A stretch of DNA of 64,000 bases from contig NZ_CP069526.1 in the NCBI RefSeq assembly GCF_016889705.1, positions 1,488,001 to 1,552,000 of the forward strand, read 5' to 3'. Within the stretch, counting starts at the first letter, position 1, and each line of letters starts with the position of its first letter. Source of the DNA: Amycolatopsis sp. FDAARGOS 1241 (GTDB lineage Bacteria > Actinomycetota > Actinomycetes > Mycobacteriales > Pseudonocardiaceae). The position numbers were made by a program, and so were the translations under genes. The notes below the pieces were generated by a model, which saw only the letters and a list, made by a program, of their open reading frames with translations, ran no database searches and had not been told where the DNA came from. This document shows positions 26,163 through 35,330 of this stretch, piece by piece.

Positions 26163-27402
26163 GTGAGCGGAAAAGCACTGTGTGTGGTGATCTCGTTCGC
26201 GCTCGCCGTCTTGGGCGTGGTCGCGGTGGCGCCCGCGGCCACGGCCGCACCCGGGCGCATCCCTGTTGTCCTCTTCCCGGCCTTCCGCCTGACCAAGCTC
26301 CAGGTCACGGTCCACGGTCAGGCCACCCACCCGGCGTGCCCGCGGTCGGGCTCCTTCGTGGACTACTACGGCAACGATCACCCGAGCACCGCGTTCAGCC
26401 AGGTCTGCCAGGACGAGCTGCTGACCCTGCGCTACAGCGGCGACCCGTTCGTGCCGATGACCGAGCGTTTCTCCGAGCAGCCGGGTGTCGACGTGCGGGT
26501 GCTCGACTACGGCAAGACCACCAGTGCGCCGTTCTACGAACCGCTGTACCGCACTCTCGACGCCCACGGGTACCAGCGCGACCGCGACATCCGCGTCGCC
26601 GGTTACGACGCGCGCCGCACCCCTGACCTCGGCGGGTTCGTCGAGCGCACCATCGACCTGATCGAGCAGAACTCACGCGCCAACGGCAATCACCCCGTGC
26701 GGCTCGTCGGCCATTCCAACGGGCCGCTTTACGCGCAGTACCTGCTCACGCACACGAGCCGCGCGTGGTGCGCCCGCTACATCCAGGGCTTCACCTCGAT
26801 CGCCGGCAACCTACGCGGCCAGCGGCTGTTGTACGCGACGGTGTTCACCGGCCTGAACATCCTCGACTTCACGAATCCCACGACGCCGGCGAACGCTCGC
26901 AGCAGCGCCGGGATGTACCTCACCGCGCCGACGACGTAACTGAGCACCGCCGACCCGAGGGTGTTCGGCGATCGCGAAACCGTGGTCGTCGACGAGTCCA
27001 CCGGCCGTTCCTACACCCCGGTCGACTATCCGCGCTTGTTTGCCGACGCCCGTCTGCCCGTCGCGGCAGCGCTGGCGAAGTACTACACCGACTTCGTGAA
27101 GTTCACCGATCCCGCGCACTTCCCGGACGTCGACGTGACCGCCGAAAAGCTCGGGAGTGCCGACGGTTGTCGGAGCGCGTCTGCCGAACCTCACTGCCGG
27201 CCAGGTTGCCGGGGGACCCGCCACGATGATCACGCGCGACGGCGACGGCAACCAGGAGGACCTCACCAACGAGGCCAGCCGGGTGTGGGCGGGGATGGCG
27301 TGCTGCTCGTACCGGCTCAACGACAACCCCGGCGTGGATCATTTTTCGTTGCCCGGCAATGAGGGCGTGCTGAACCGGTTGCTCGCCGATCTCGGCGCGT
27401 GA
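26163..27402 (+). pseudogene. Secreted LCAT-like lipase/acyltransferase with in-frame stop and frameshift
   Basis: The GTG at 26163 opens a signal peptide (ALCVVISFALAVLGVVAVAP, then ATAAPG). The mature part has an alpha/beta-hydrolase fold with nucleophile elbow LVGHSNGPLY, resembling lecithin:cholesterol acyltransferase-like lipases. Translation stops at TAA 26937-26939, yet the same frame continues with similar character (STADPRVFGDRETVVVDEST). A +1 shift near 27150 then leads into the C-terminal part ending at 27402 (WAGMACCSYRLNDNPGVDHF, with the likely catalytic histidine). Restored length is about 412 residues. Two independent lesions argue for a true pseudogene. Confidence 0.75.
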
Positions 27403-27423
27403 GAGAGCCCGCGGAGGGCTCTC
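27403..27423. terminator. Short hairpin between lipase remnant and small ORF
   Basis: Arms GAGAGCCC (27403-27410) and GGGCTCTC (27416-27423) with a 5-base loop follow the lipase stop directly. It could serve transcripts from both sides. Confidence 0.6.
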
Positions 27424-27426
27424 CGG

Positions 27427-27519
27427 TCAGGACGGCTCTTCGGCCGGTGGCTCGTCGGGCCAGTCGAGGCCGGCTTCGGTGATCAAGGTTTCGAAGATCG
27501 GCGTTTCCGGGTGGCTCAT
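27427..27519 (-). CDS. Candidate small peptide of 30 residues
   Basis: An ATG at 27519 preceded by AGGGGGAAC opens a 30-codon frame that begins MSHPETPIFETLITEAGLD and ends in an acidic, proline-rich tail (PDEPPAEEPS). The ribosome site is good and the frame ends just before a hairpin. It is divergent from a TetR gene whose promoter carries a dyad. I do not recognise the family. It could be a regulatory or precursor peptide, but there is no maturation enzyme nearby, and it may be a chance frame. Confidence 0.45.
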   Translation of the reverse strand: MSHPETPIFETLITEAGLDWPDEPPAEEPS

Positions 27520-27601
27520 GGTTCCCCCTGCTGTTCCCCTCGTTGCTCCAGGCGGCTCGACCACTCCCCGTGATCGATCGATACCTAAAGTAACAGGTAC
27601 A

Positions 27602-27637
27602 GAAGTGTAGCGGATATCCCCGGCGGCGCTACACTTC
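27602..27637. promoter_or_regulatory. Inverted repeat at the TetR promoter
   Basis: The arms GAAGTGTAGC (27602-27611) and GCTACACTTC (27628-27637) are perfectly complementary with a 16-base spacer, and end 6 bases before the TetR start codon. It is a likely autoregulatory operator and could also control the divergent small ORF. Confidence 0.7.
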
Positions 27638-27643
27638 CCGCCG

Positions 27644-28324
27644 ATGACGACTCCGGGCTCCCCGCGCAAGGCCGACGGGCGGGCGGCGCGCTGGGCCGGC
27701 CAGCGGGAACGGCGCCGCCGGGAGTTCGTGGAGGCGGGGCTGCGGGCGATCGCGCGGCACGGGCCTGGTGTGTCGACGGAACAGATCGCCGAGGAGGCGG
27801 GTGTCGCGCGTACGCGACTGTACAAGCACTTCGCCGGCGCCACCGACCTGCAACGCGCCATCGCCGAACGAGCGGGTGAGCTGATCACCACGGAATTCAC
27901 CCCGTTGTGGGACCCACCGGGCGCGCCGAGGCAGATGATCGAGCACGCGATCGGCGCGCACACGCGCTGGCTCGCCGACCACGCCAACCTCTACCGCTAC
28001 CTCACCCGCCACTCGCTGTCGGGCCACTCCGGCACGCGCGACGTCGTCGCCGACGTGAAGACCGCGATCGCCCGGCAGCTGACCACGCTGTTCGAGCGCT
28101 ACCTCGCCCGGTTCGGCTTGGACACGCGGCCCGCGGAGGCGATCGCGTACGGGGTCGTCGGGCTCGTCGAGTCGAGCACGGCCCGCTGGCTCGAAAACCC
28201 CCGCGATCTCGGCGAAGCCGAACTGGCCACGCTGCTGGCCCGCTGGACCTGGCACATCCTCGACGACACCCTGCGCACGGGCGGCGTCGAGCTGGATCCC
28301 GGCAAACCCCTGCCCTCCGCGTGA
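27644..28324 (+). CDS. TetR/AcrR-family transcriptional regulator
   Basis: This 226-residue protein has an N-terminal TetR helix-turn-helix (about 22-68, including GVSTEQIAEEAGVARTRLYK) and an all-helical ligand domain. It begins at ATG 27644 right after the dyad at 27602-27637, so it probably represses itself. Neighbours are the 30-residue ORF (divergent) and a broken membrane-protein gene (convergent). The ligand is unknown. Confidence 0.88.
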   Translation: MTTPGSPRKADGRAARWAGQRERRRREFVEAGLRAIARHGPGVSTEQIAEEAGVARTRLYKHFAGATDLQRAIAERAGELITTEFTPLWDPPGAPRQMIEHAIGAHTRWLADHANLYRYLTRHSLSGHSGTRDVVADVKTAIARQLTTLFERYLARFGLDTRPAEAIAYGVVGLVESSTARWLENPRDLGEAELATLLARWTWHILDDTLRTGGVELDPGKPLPSA

Positions 28325-28336
28325 GTCCACTGTGGA

Positions 28337-29703
28337 TCAGGGCGTGACGAGGCCGGCGAAGGCGGCGCGCACGTCGGCGGCCGACGCCTCCACCTGCAGG
28401 TCCGAGGGTGGGCCGAGGTCGGTGGACGGGTACGACGTGTAGTGCATGGTCCGGGGGCAGCTCGTGCCGCCGATCTCGATTTTAGTGTCGGAGACGAGCC
28501 GCCCGGTGCGCAGCTCGTAGGCCTTCACCGGGATGGCGACCTTGGGGAACGTCACCTCGTGCGGGAATTCGGGGCACGTCTTGTTCTCGTGCATGTCCGG
28601 ACCGCGATGCCGTCCTCGGGTTCACCGGCGCAGACGACGAGGACGGACTGAGTCGCGTCGTCGGTGCGCCACTCGGCGGGCAGGCGGCCGGTGAAGTCAC
28701 CACCGCCGGTGAACAGCGCGCGGTTGGTGCCCTTGCCGTACCGCGCGGCGCCGCTGTAGCGGCCGGTTCGGTGCCGTACCGGGAGCGCTGCAGCAGGGCG
28801 CGGACGTTGGCCAGTTCGCGCGCCAGTGTGGCTTTTCTGAGGCCGTCGGTGGCCTTGGCGGTCCCGGCGCTGTGCGGGTACTGGTCGAGCGCCTGCTGGT
28901 ACCGGGTTCGGAGTGCTGCCAGTCGCCTGCGGCCGGCAGGAGATCGCAAGCGACGAGTGCCCCCGGGCGGACGCGCGCGAGCACCGCGGTGGTGCGCGCG
29001 TCGTTGCCTCGCTGCATCCGCAGCCAGTCGGTGTCCGCGGCGATGTCGCACGGTTACTGGCCGGGCAGCGCGCGCAGGAACCGTTCCAGGACGACGTCGG
29101 CCATGCGGACGTGGCCGGGCAGCTCCACGCGGACAGGCGTCAGCGCGTCGAACCGGGTCTTCACTGCCCGGCGTTGCCCGGCAGGCCGCCGGTGAGGTCC
29201 CGGCTCGCTTCGTCGAGGCGGCAGGCTTGCGCGGTCGCGTCGCCGGCCGCGGTCGCGGAGGCGTTGACCAGCCGGTGGCCGAACCACACGCGATCGAGCG
29301 CTTCGTGGCCCGCGCGCAGTCCGCGGCGGCTTTCGCAACGCTCACCTCGCTCGCGATCGCCGTGGCGTCCACGCCGACCAGTGCCGCCACCAGCAGCACC
29401 GGTACCGCGGCCGCCCCCGCGGCCGGCCACTGCCACCACGGGCCGCCACCCCGTCCCGGCCCGCCGGCGATGACCCACCCGCGCACGACGGAGCTCGCCC
29501 ACCACACCAGCACCCCGATTTCGAACCACCGGTCCGGAACGTCGTCGCCGGCAGCACCGCCAAGATCGTCGTGCCCACCGCGTTCAGCGCGGTGCGCAGC
29601 CGCGGCCCGAGCAGGAGGTACCCCACGCCCAGGAACGACGCATTGCCCACCGCCACGGCCCGCGGACTGGAAGCTGCTGCCCGGCCTCAGGTGCCTCGTC
29701 CAT
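28337..29703 (-). pseudogene. Membrane protein gene broken by several frameshifts
   Basis: Fragments of one protein can be followed leftward through at least five frame changes. They run as follows: an N-terminus from ATG 29703 (MDEAPEAGQQLPVRG); hydrophobic helices (SFLGVGYLLLGPRLR; GVLVWWASSVVRGWVIAGG; AAAVPVLLVAALVG); a helical soluble part (ACRLDEASRDLTGGLPG; ALDQYPHSAGTAKATDG); and a C-terminal domain (FPHEVTFPKVAIPVKAYELR to AAFAGLVTP, stop 28337). No single frame is long enough to be functional. I do not recognise the family. The density of lesions indicates long-standing decay unless the sequence quality here is poor. Confidence 0.65.
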
Positions 29704-29783
29704 CCGGCCCCACTCCCACCACTCGGTTTCCGCCGCCGAGTGTGGTCCGGACGTCCAGGAGGGTCCCGGTCTCGCGGCGGTGG

Positions 29784-30334
29784 TCAGCCCTTCGGCAACC
29801 GCTTCCGCCACTCCAGCTCGACCTTGATCCGCTCCTCCGGCGATCCTCCCACTCGACGCGCAGATCGTGCGCCTCCAGAACCGACACGACCTCGCGCCCC
29901 ACCTCCGCCGTGCCGACGGCCGCTTCGGTCAGCGGTTCGTAGGACAGCAGCAGCGCTTCGCCCTCCGCGACGTGCGCGGTGTCCTGTTCGTGGAAGAACT
30001 CGAAACCCCGGTCCTCGGGGCCGGCCTCGTCGCCGATCTCCGCGAAGCCGCAGTTCTGGCAACACGCGAAGCCGGCGCGGGCGACGATGGCGCGGCGCTC
30101 GAGCGCGGAGAACGCGGTCAGCAGGCGGTCCGGGTCGGTGACCGCCGGCCACGACTCCTGCTCCGCGAGCCGCTGCGCCCACAGGCGCGCGACGACGGCG
30201 CGAGCGTCCTCGAAGGACACGTCCGGCTCGAGGTACTCCGTGATCGCGACCGCGACGTCCTCGGCCGACGTGAAACCGCCGTGGACGAGCGGGCGGGCGA
30301 ACTCCGCGGCTTCGGCGGACAGGTCGTTGCTCAT
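29784..30334 (-). pseudogene. DUF6891-like protein, frameshifted near the 3-prime end
   Basis: From ATG 30334 the frame reads a cytoplasmic protein of unknown function with FACCQNCGFAEIGDEAG and GFEFFHEQDTAHVAEGEALL, which resembles DUF6891. Around 29848 one base seems to be missing. The expected ending (GSPEERIKVELEWRKRLPKG) follows in a neighbouring frame and stops at 29784. Restored length is about 184 residues. A single lesion close to the end could also be a sequencing error. Confidence 0.65.
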
Positions 30335-30404
30335 GCCCGTCAGGGTGCCAGGGGCTGCCGACAACACCGGCTACGCTGGGAGAACGCGCGGCGAGGAGCG
30401 AAGG

Positions 30405-31010
30405 ATGGCAGTGGAGAAGACGACCCGGACCTACCGGATGAGCCGGCGGGCCGAGGCGATGGAGGACACGCGCCGCCGGCTCACCGAGACGATCGTCCAG
30501 CTGCACGAGTCGATCGGGCCTGCGCGCACGACGATCGCGGCCATCGCCGAGCTCGCGGGCGTGCAGCGGCACACCGTCTACCGGTACTTCCCCACCGAAG
30601 ACGACCAGATCGCCGCCTGCTCCGCGCACTTCTGGACCGACCACCCGTGGCCGAGCCTCGACTCGTGGGCGGCGGTCGCCGAACCCGCCGACCGCCTCGC
30701 CCGGGCCCTGCGCGAGCTCTACCGCTTCTACTCGGGTGTGGAGCCGATGCTCGTCAACTGCCTGCGCGACGCCGTCGAGATGCCCTCGGTCGAGCGTGCG
30801 CTCGCCGGCCTGGGGGAATTCCTCGACTCCGCCACGAAGATCCTCTCCGCCGGTTGGGCTCCGGAGCGCGGCCGCCGGAAGTTCCTGGTCGCCGCCATCC
30901 GGCACGCGCTGGCGTTCGGCACGTGGCGATCCCTCGCCCGCGACAGCGGCCTCAGCGGGACCGACGCCGCCCGGCTGATGAGCTCGTTCGTCGAAGCCGC
31001 GCAGAGATGA
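30405..31010 (+). CDS. TetR-family transcriptional regulator
   Basis: This 201-residue protein has the TetR DNA-binding domain near the N-terminus (AAIAELAGVQRHTVYRYF, about 48-65) and a helical C-terminal part. The ATG at 30405 has GAGGAGCGAAGG upstream. It is divergent from the DUF6891 remnant and converges on wrbA across a strong hairpin. It is intact although most neighbours are broken. Confidence 0.87.
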   Translation: MAVEKTTRTYRMSRRAEAMEDTRRRLTETIVQLHESIGPARTTIAAIAELAGVQRHTVYRYFPTEDDQIAACSAHFWTDHPWPSLDSWAAVAEPADRLARALRELYRFYSGVEPMLVNCLRDAVEMPSVERALAGLGEFLDSATKILSAGWAPERGRRKFLVAAIRHALAFGTWRSLARDSGLSGTDAARLMSSFVEAAQR

Positions 31011-31039
31011 GGAGGGACGGGTCGCCGCCGTCCCTCCTC
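31009..31039. terminator. Bidirectional hairpin between TetR gene and wrbA
   Basis: Arms GAGGAGGGACGG (31009-31020) and CCGTCCCTCCTC (31028-31039) are perfectly complementary with a 7-base loop. The left arm overlaps the TetR stop codon. It lies between convergent genes. Confidence 0.8.
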
Positions 31040-31110
31040 TGAGGACTCAAGAACTGCGGACTTGAAACCGCCGATTCAAAGCCATGGACTCGAAGCCGTG
31101 GGTTCAAGCG
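31038..31110. repeat. Five degenerate 14-base tandem repeats at the wrbA 3-prime end
   Basis: Read on the minus strand, the unit GCTTCGAGTCCATG recurs about five times with a period of 13-15 bases, starting at the last codons of wrbA and running to the hairpin at 31009-31039. The role is unknown. Confidence 0.6.
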
Positions 31111-31730
31111 GCCGCGCGGCCGGCCAGCAGGTCCCGCGTGACGGTGGCGACTCGCCGCCCGGCGAACCGGGCCGACGCCTTCGTGTCGTCGCTGATCGGG
31201 ATCGTGCCCTGCCCGTCGGCGTGCGACGGCCCGTACGGCGTGCCGGTGGCGAACTGCACCGGGTCGGTGTAGCCCGGGGTCACCAGGATGCCGCCGAAGT
31301 GGTGCACCGTGTTGTACAGCGCCAGCAGCGTCGACTCGCGGCCGCCGTGTGCCGTCGCGGTCGAGGTGAACCCGGAGTACACCTTGTCCGCCAGCAGGCC
31401 CTGCGCCCACTGGCCGCCCAGCGTGTCGAGGAACTGCTTGAGCTGAGCCGACACGTTGCCGAACCGCGTGGGCGAGCCGAAGACCACCGCGTCGGCCCAC
31501 AGCACGTCGTCGGTCGTCGCCACCGGTTCGGCGCGCACGGCGTCGTGGTGCGCCTGCCACGCCGGGTTCGACGCGATCGCCTCCGGCGGGGCGAGCTCGG
31601 CCACGCGCCGCACGCGCACCTCGGCGCCCGCGTCCTCGGCGCCGGCGGCGTATTCCTGCGCGAGCGCGTGAACCGTGCCCGTCGAGCTGTAGTAGATGAT
31701 GGCGACCTTCGGCGCAGTCACGTTCGGCAC
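31104..31730 (-). CDS. wrbA: NAD(P)H:quinone oxidoreductase type IV (WrbA)
   Basis: The 208 residues form a flavodoxin-like WrbA protein. The N-terminal FMN phosphate loop is YYSSTGTVHALAQ, the FMN-binding GSPTRFGNVSAQLKQFLD lies near residue 85, and GGRESTLLALYNTVHHFG and the C-terminal GTPYGPSHADGQG complete the family pattern. It reduces quinones by two electrons and protects against redox cycling. It is complete and of normal length. The converging TetR gene is a possible regulator. Confidence 0.93.
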   Translation of the reverse strand: MPNVTAPKVAIIYYSSTGTVHALAQEYAAGAEDAGAEVRVRRVAELAPPEAIASNPAWQAHHDAVRAEPVATTDDVLWADAVVFGSPTRFGNVSAQLKQFLDTLGGQWAQGLLADKVYSGFTSTATAHGGRESTLLALYNTVHHFGGILVTPGYTDPVQFATGTPYGPSHADGQGTIPISDDTKASARFAGRRVATVTRDLLAGRAAA

Positions 31731-31799
31731 TCCCTCATTTCACGGCACGTCGACGTGCCATGGAACCGTAGGCAGTGCGCGCGGCGGCTGTCAATGATT

Positions 31800-32647
31800 T
31801 CAGTGCACACGTACGGTTGACGAATTTTCCCCGGGCCGCGGCAGCAGACAGCCGGGCTTGCGCAGACCGAGCCGGCTGCCCGCGGACAGGCACGTGGTGA
31901 ACCAGTACGTCTCGTCGTCGTAACCGATTCCCTTGTGGACGCTGATCGCGCCGGACCGGGCCATCTCACAGGGGTTGTTCAGCGTGCACTGCGCGCCTTC
32001 GCGGTTGCTGGTGTTGTTGATCCCGATCACCTGCCCGGTCGCGATGTCGACCACCGGCGACCCCGACGTGCCCGGGACCGTCGCGCACTCCGGCGCGTAC
32101 CGCAGCACGTCGGTCGTCGAGTACCCGGACTCGAGCACGCGGTAGACGAGCCCGTCCAGCCGGCATGAGTACTTCTGTTCCAGCGCCCCGGAAACGACCT
32201 CGATCGCGGTCCCCGCGCCGGTCGTTGCGTCGCCAGCGGCAGCGGCCGCACCTGGTAGTCGCGATCGAGGCCGGCGTACGTGCGGTCGAGCCGGTAGAGC
32301 GTGACGTCCGTGCCGGTCATGCCCACGTACAAGGCTTTCGTGGCGACGACGACGGCCGCCGGTGCGCCCGCGGCGTCGAGCAGGTGAACGGGGGTGTTCG
32401 TCGGCCGGTCGGCCAGCACCTCACCCGGCACGGGACGGGTGCCGGCGAAGCAGTGGCCGTTGGTGAGCACGGGCGCCGGGTCGCCGGGTCGCGACGCGGG
32501 TGAGCGCACGAGGAAGCCCGAACAGCCGCCGGTGGTCGCCGTGCCCGCGAACGTGGTCGAAGCCGCCGACGCCGTGCCCGCCGTGGTGAGTGCGGCGGCC
32601 GCCACCGCGAGCAAGACGAGTGCGCGGCTCAGGAGTGGTGCGTTCAT
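31800..32647 (-). pseudogene. Secreted trypsin-like serine protease, frameshifted
   Basis: A signal peptide (LLSRALVLLAVAAAALTTAG, then TASA) is followed by an S1 protease with the histidine motif LTNGHCF and probable aspartate in DVTLYRLD. Near 32222 the frame changes. The rest (VVSGALEQKYSCRLDGLVYR, the serine motif GTSGSPVVDI, then GLRKPGCLLPRPGE) is in another frame and stops at 31800. All three catalytic residues are present across the two frames. The ATG at 32647 overlaps the stop of the upstream peptidase (ATGA). The gene cannot make an active enzyme as written. Confidence 0.72.
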
Positions 32648-34136
32648 CGGCATGCTCCGTTCTGCGTGCGGCGGGTGTGGAAGAAGTCGATCGCCTGCTG
32701 CGCGCACGGCAGGTCGGGCAAGGAGCCGTGGACGTCGTCGTCGATGGTGAGCAACCCGCCGCCGACCTGCTTGTGCATGGCCACTGCCCACACGTACGGC
32801 GTGGTGTCCTCCTGGAGGTGACCGGACAGCTGCAGCGGGCTGTGACCCGGGGTGAGCTGCCACGGCTTCGCCACCCAGGGCCAGCTGCCGCAGAAGAGGG
32901 CGGTGTCGGCCCGGTACCCGCTGACGGGGTCGGTCTGCACCCGGCGCTGGACGTCGGCCCAGATCTCGTTCGCGTTGTGGCTCCCGGTGCCGTCGTTGCA
33001 CATCACGGCGTTGTACTGCAGGACGTTGAACGGGTCGAACCCGGCGTCCGCGCCGAAGAGCCGCTGGGTGGCCGCCCGAGCCGGGGCCCCTTGCGGAGTG
33101 TCACCTTCCTGCAGTTCGGCGAGGGACGTCGCCGCGTCGGTGAACCCCTCGACCGAAGAGATCATCAGGTCGCCGACCGAGCGGCCGTTGTAGTAGGTGT
33201 CGCCGGCCTTCCGCGGGTTCTTCGCGAGTTCGTCGCGCAAGGCCAACAACTTCGCGCGCACCGCGGCGGTAGTGGTGCCGAAGTGGTCTCGGCGTCGTGG
33301 TGGGAGAGCCAGTCGAAGAACTGGGCGGCCCGCTTCTCCCGCACGTCTGCGACGTCGTCGTCCATCGCGGCGAGGTTCATCGACGGCGGCATGACGGAGT
33401 CGAGCCACATGGCCGACACGTGGCTGTCGAACAGCGTCCGGTACTCCGCGCCGAGCGCCGTGCCCCAGGAGGCACCGTAGAAGCCGATGTTCTGCTCGCC
33501 CATCGCGGCGCGGATCGAGTCGACGTCACGGGCGACGTTCGCCGTGGTCAGCTGCTGGACGAAGTCGGGGTCCTTCGCCGCGCACTGTTCGTTGAACTTC
33601 GCGTTCGCGTCGAAGATCGCCGTGAGGAACTCCTGGTCGGTGGCCGTCGGCGGGAGATCGGCGTGGAAGTCGACGTCGCAGTCGATCCGGTCGCTGTACC
33701 CGACGCCGCGCGGGTCGAAGCCGATCAGGTCGAAGTCGGTGTTCAAAGGGGCCGGCCCGCGTGAGGTGAGGCGCAGCGGGTAGGTGATCCCGGTGCCACC
33801 GGGCCCGCCGGGGTTCACGACGATCGCGCCCTTGCGCTTCGCCGGATCCTTGGCCTTCAACCGGGAAACGGCGACGGTGAGCAAGCGCCCGCCGGGTCTC
33901 GACTAGTCGACCGGCACGGCGACGGTGGCACAGTCCATCGTGGTGTCGCCCTGCGAAGCGTCCGCCCAGTCCTTGAACACCTCCGCGCACGGTTTCCAGT
34001 CCAGGGTCGGCTCGGTGGCCGCCGCCGAGGCGGGAGCGGCGAACACCTTCGCGGCGACCAGTGTCATAGCTGCACACGCAGTCAGTCGTTTGATCGCGGG
34101 AGCCACGGTCCCGGGAGCACCGCACCGGACGGCCAT
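32644..34136 (-). pseudogene. Secreted S33 (tripeptidyl aminopeptidase-like) alpha/beta hydrolase with amber stop and frameshift
   Basis: The N-terminus from 34136 carries a signal peptide and LDWKPCAEVFKDWADASQGD. The frame then meets TAG at 33903-33905, exactly where relatives have tyrosine in VPVDYxRPGG, and continues unchanged (SRPGGRLLTVAVSRLKAKD). The oxyanion/nucleophile parts are NPGGPGGTG and YGASWGTALG. A one-base deletion near 33297 shifts the frame. The C-terminal TAP-like domain (ALFCGSWPWVAKP, DDDVHGSLPDLPCAQQ) then reads to 32644. Restored length is about 497 residues, typical for secreted actinobacterial peptidases. Confidence 0.75.
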
Positions 34137-34207
34137 GGCTCCGTCATCGACCGGTAACGGGTGTCACCGCGTCGAGTAACAGTCCTTTGTGGATGCACGG
34201 AGCGTGA

Positions 34208-35167
34208 TTACCGCGGGTCGGGCGTCAGCCCTTCCGGTGTTCGGCCGTTCACCGAGTGGGTGCGGCGGTACGTGGTCGGTGTGGTGCCCACCTCTCGCCG
34301 GAAGCTGGCGCGAAAGTTGGCGGCCGTACCGAACCCGGTGGCGGCGGCGATGCGTTCGATCGGCCAGTCGGACGTCTCGAGGAGCCGGCGCGCGCTGAGG
34401 ATGCGGTGGCTGACGACCCAGCGCATCGGCGACATGCCCGTCTCGAGCTCGAAGCGGCGGATGAACGTGCGCCGCGGCAGGTTGCTGCGCTCGGCCATGC
34501 GCTGCACCGTGATCGGGTCGCCGATGTGCTCCATGACCCAGCTGCGCGTGGCCGACAGGTTCGCCCGCGGCGACGTGAGCACGTCGACGTACTGCGGCTG
34601 CGCACCGTCGCGGGCGGGCGCGGCGACGACGTCCTTGCCGGCTTCGTGCGCGGCCGCCTCGCCGAAGTCGGTGCGGATCAGGTGCAGGCACGCGTCGATA
34701 CCCGCCCCGGCGCCCGCCGACGTGAGGATCTTGCCGTGTTCCACGAAAAGCTGGTTCTCAATCACCCGCACGAGCGGGTACCGCTCGCGCAGCGACGCGA
34801 GGAAGCGCCAGTGCGTGGTGGCTTCGCGCTCGTCGAGGATCCCCGCCTGCGCGAGCGCGAACGTGCCGGTGCAGATCGCGACCACGCGCCCGCCGCGGTC
34901 GGCGCTGCGGCGGATCGCGTCCAGGTACTCCTCGGGCAGCGGTGCTTCCGGTTCCTCGTAGCCCGGCACGATCACGATGTCGGCTTCGGGCACGTCGGCG
35001 AGCGGATGGGTGGGCGTGATGCCGGCCGCGGCGTCCCGCTCGTCGCCGCACACGAGGACGCGATAGCCGGCTTGACCGCCGAGGAGGTGGACGGGGATGC
35101 TGAAGTCGAGCGGGATGACCCGGGGCACGGCGAGGAGCGCCACGGTCAGCTGCTCGGTGCGGGACAA
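34208..35167 (-). CDS. GlxA-type transcriptional regulator (DJ-1/PfpI + AraC domains)
   Basis: This 319-residue protein combines a DJ-1/PfpI domain (elbow VAICTGTFAL) and an AraC domain (NLPRRTFIRRFELETGMSPM and TGFGTAANFRASFRREVGTTP). I placed the start at TTG 35167 because GGAGGAAG lies 5-12 bases upstream; an upstream ATG in the same frame has no ribosome site. It is divergent from ridA with 163 bases between and may control ridA and the MFS gene. Confidence 0.85.
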   Translation of the reverse strand: MSRTEQLTVALLAVPRVIPLDFSIPVHLLGGQAGYRVLVCGDERDAAAGITPTHPLADVPEADIVIVPGYEEPEAPLPEEYLDAIRRSADRGGRVVAICTGTFALAQAGILDEREATTHWRFLASLRERYPLVRVIENQLFVEHGKILTSAGAGAGIDACLHLIRTDFGEAAAHEAGKDVVAAPARDGAQPQYVDVLTSPRANLSATRSWVMEHIGDPITVQRMAERSNLPRRTFIRRFELETGMSPMRWVVSHRILSARRLLETSDWPIERIAAATGFGTAANFRASFRREVGTTPTTYRRTHSVNGRTPEGLTPDPR

Positions 35168-35330
35168 GGGCTTCCTCCGGATCCGGAGCGCGACGGCTCC
35201 CTCCCGCCAGGTTACCGGCAGTGGCACGATCCTTGCCCATTCTGGCATCGGCACGTCTGGTGACCACGGTGAAGCGGCTCGTAGTGTTCGCCCCAGAGGT
35301 GATGATCACCCAGCAGGAAGGCTGACCCCC

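Noticed and set aside
31104..31730. wrbA region as a flavodoxin or arsenic-resistance protein ArsH
   Set aside because: The FMN loop and GSPTRFGNVSAQLKQFLD block are specific for WrbA.
33903..33905. Possible pyrrolysine or programmed read-through at the in-frame TAG of the S33 peptidase
   Set aside because: The same gene also has a frameshift, the expected residue is a plain tyrosine, and no read-through signal is visible.
25129..34136. Frameshifts as programmed ribosomal frameshifting
   Set aside because: There is no common slippery sequence, the lesions differ in direction, and six unrelated genes are affected.
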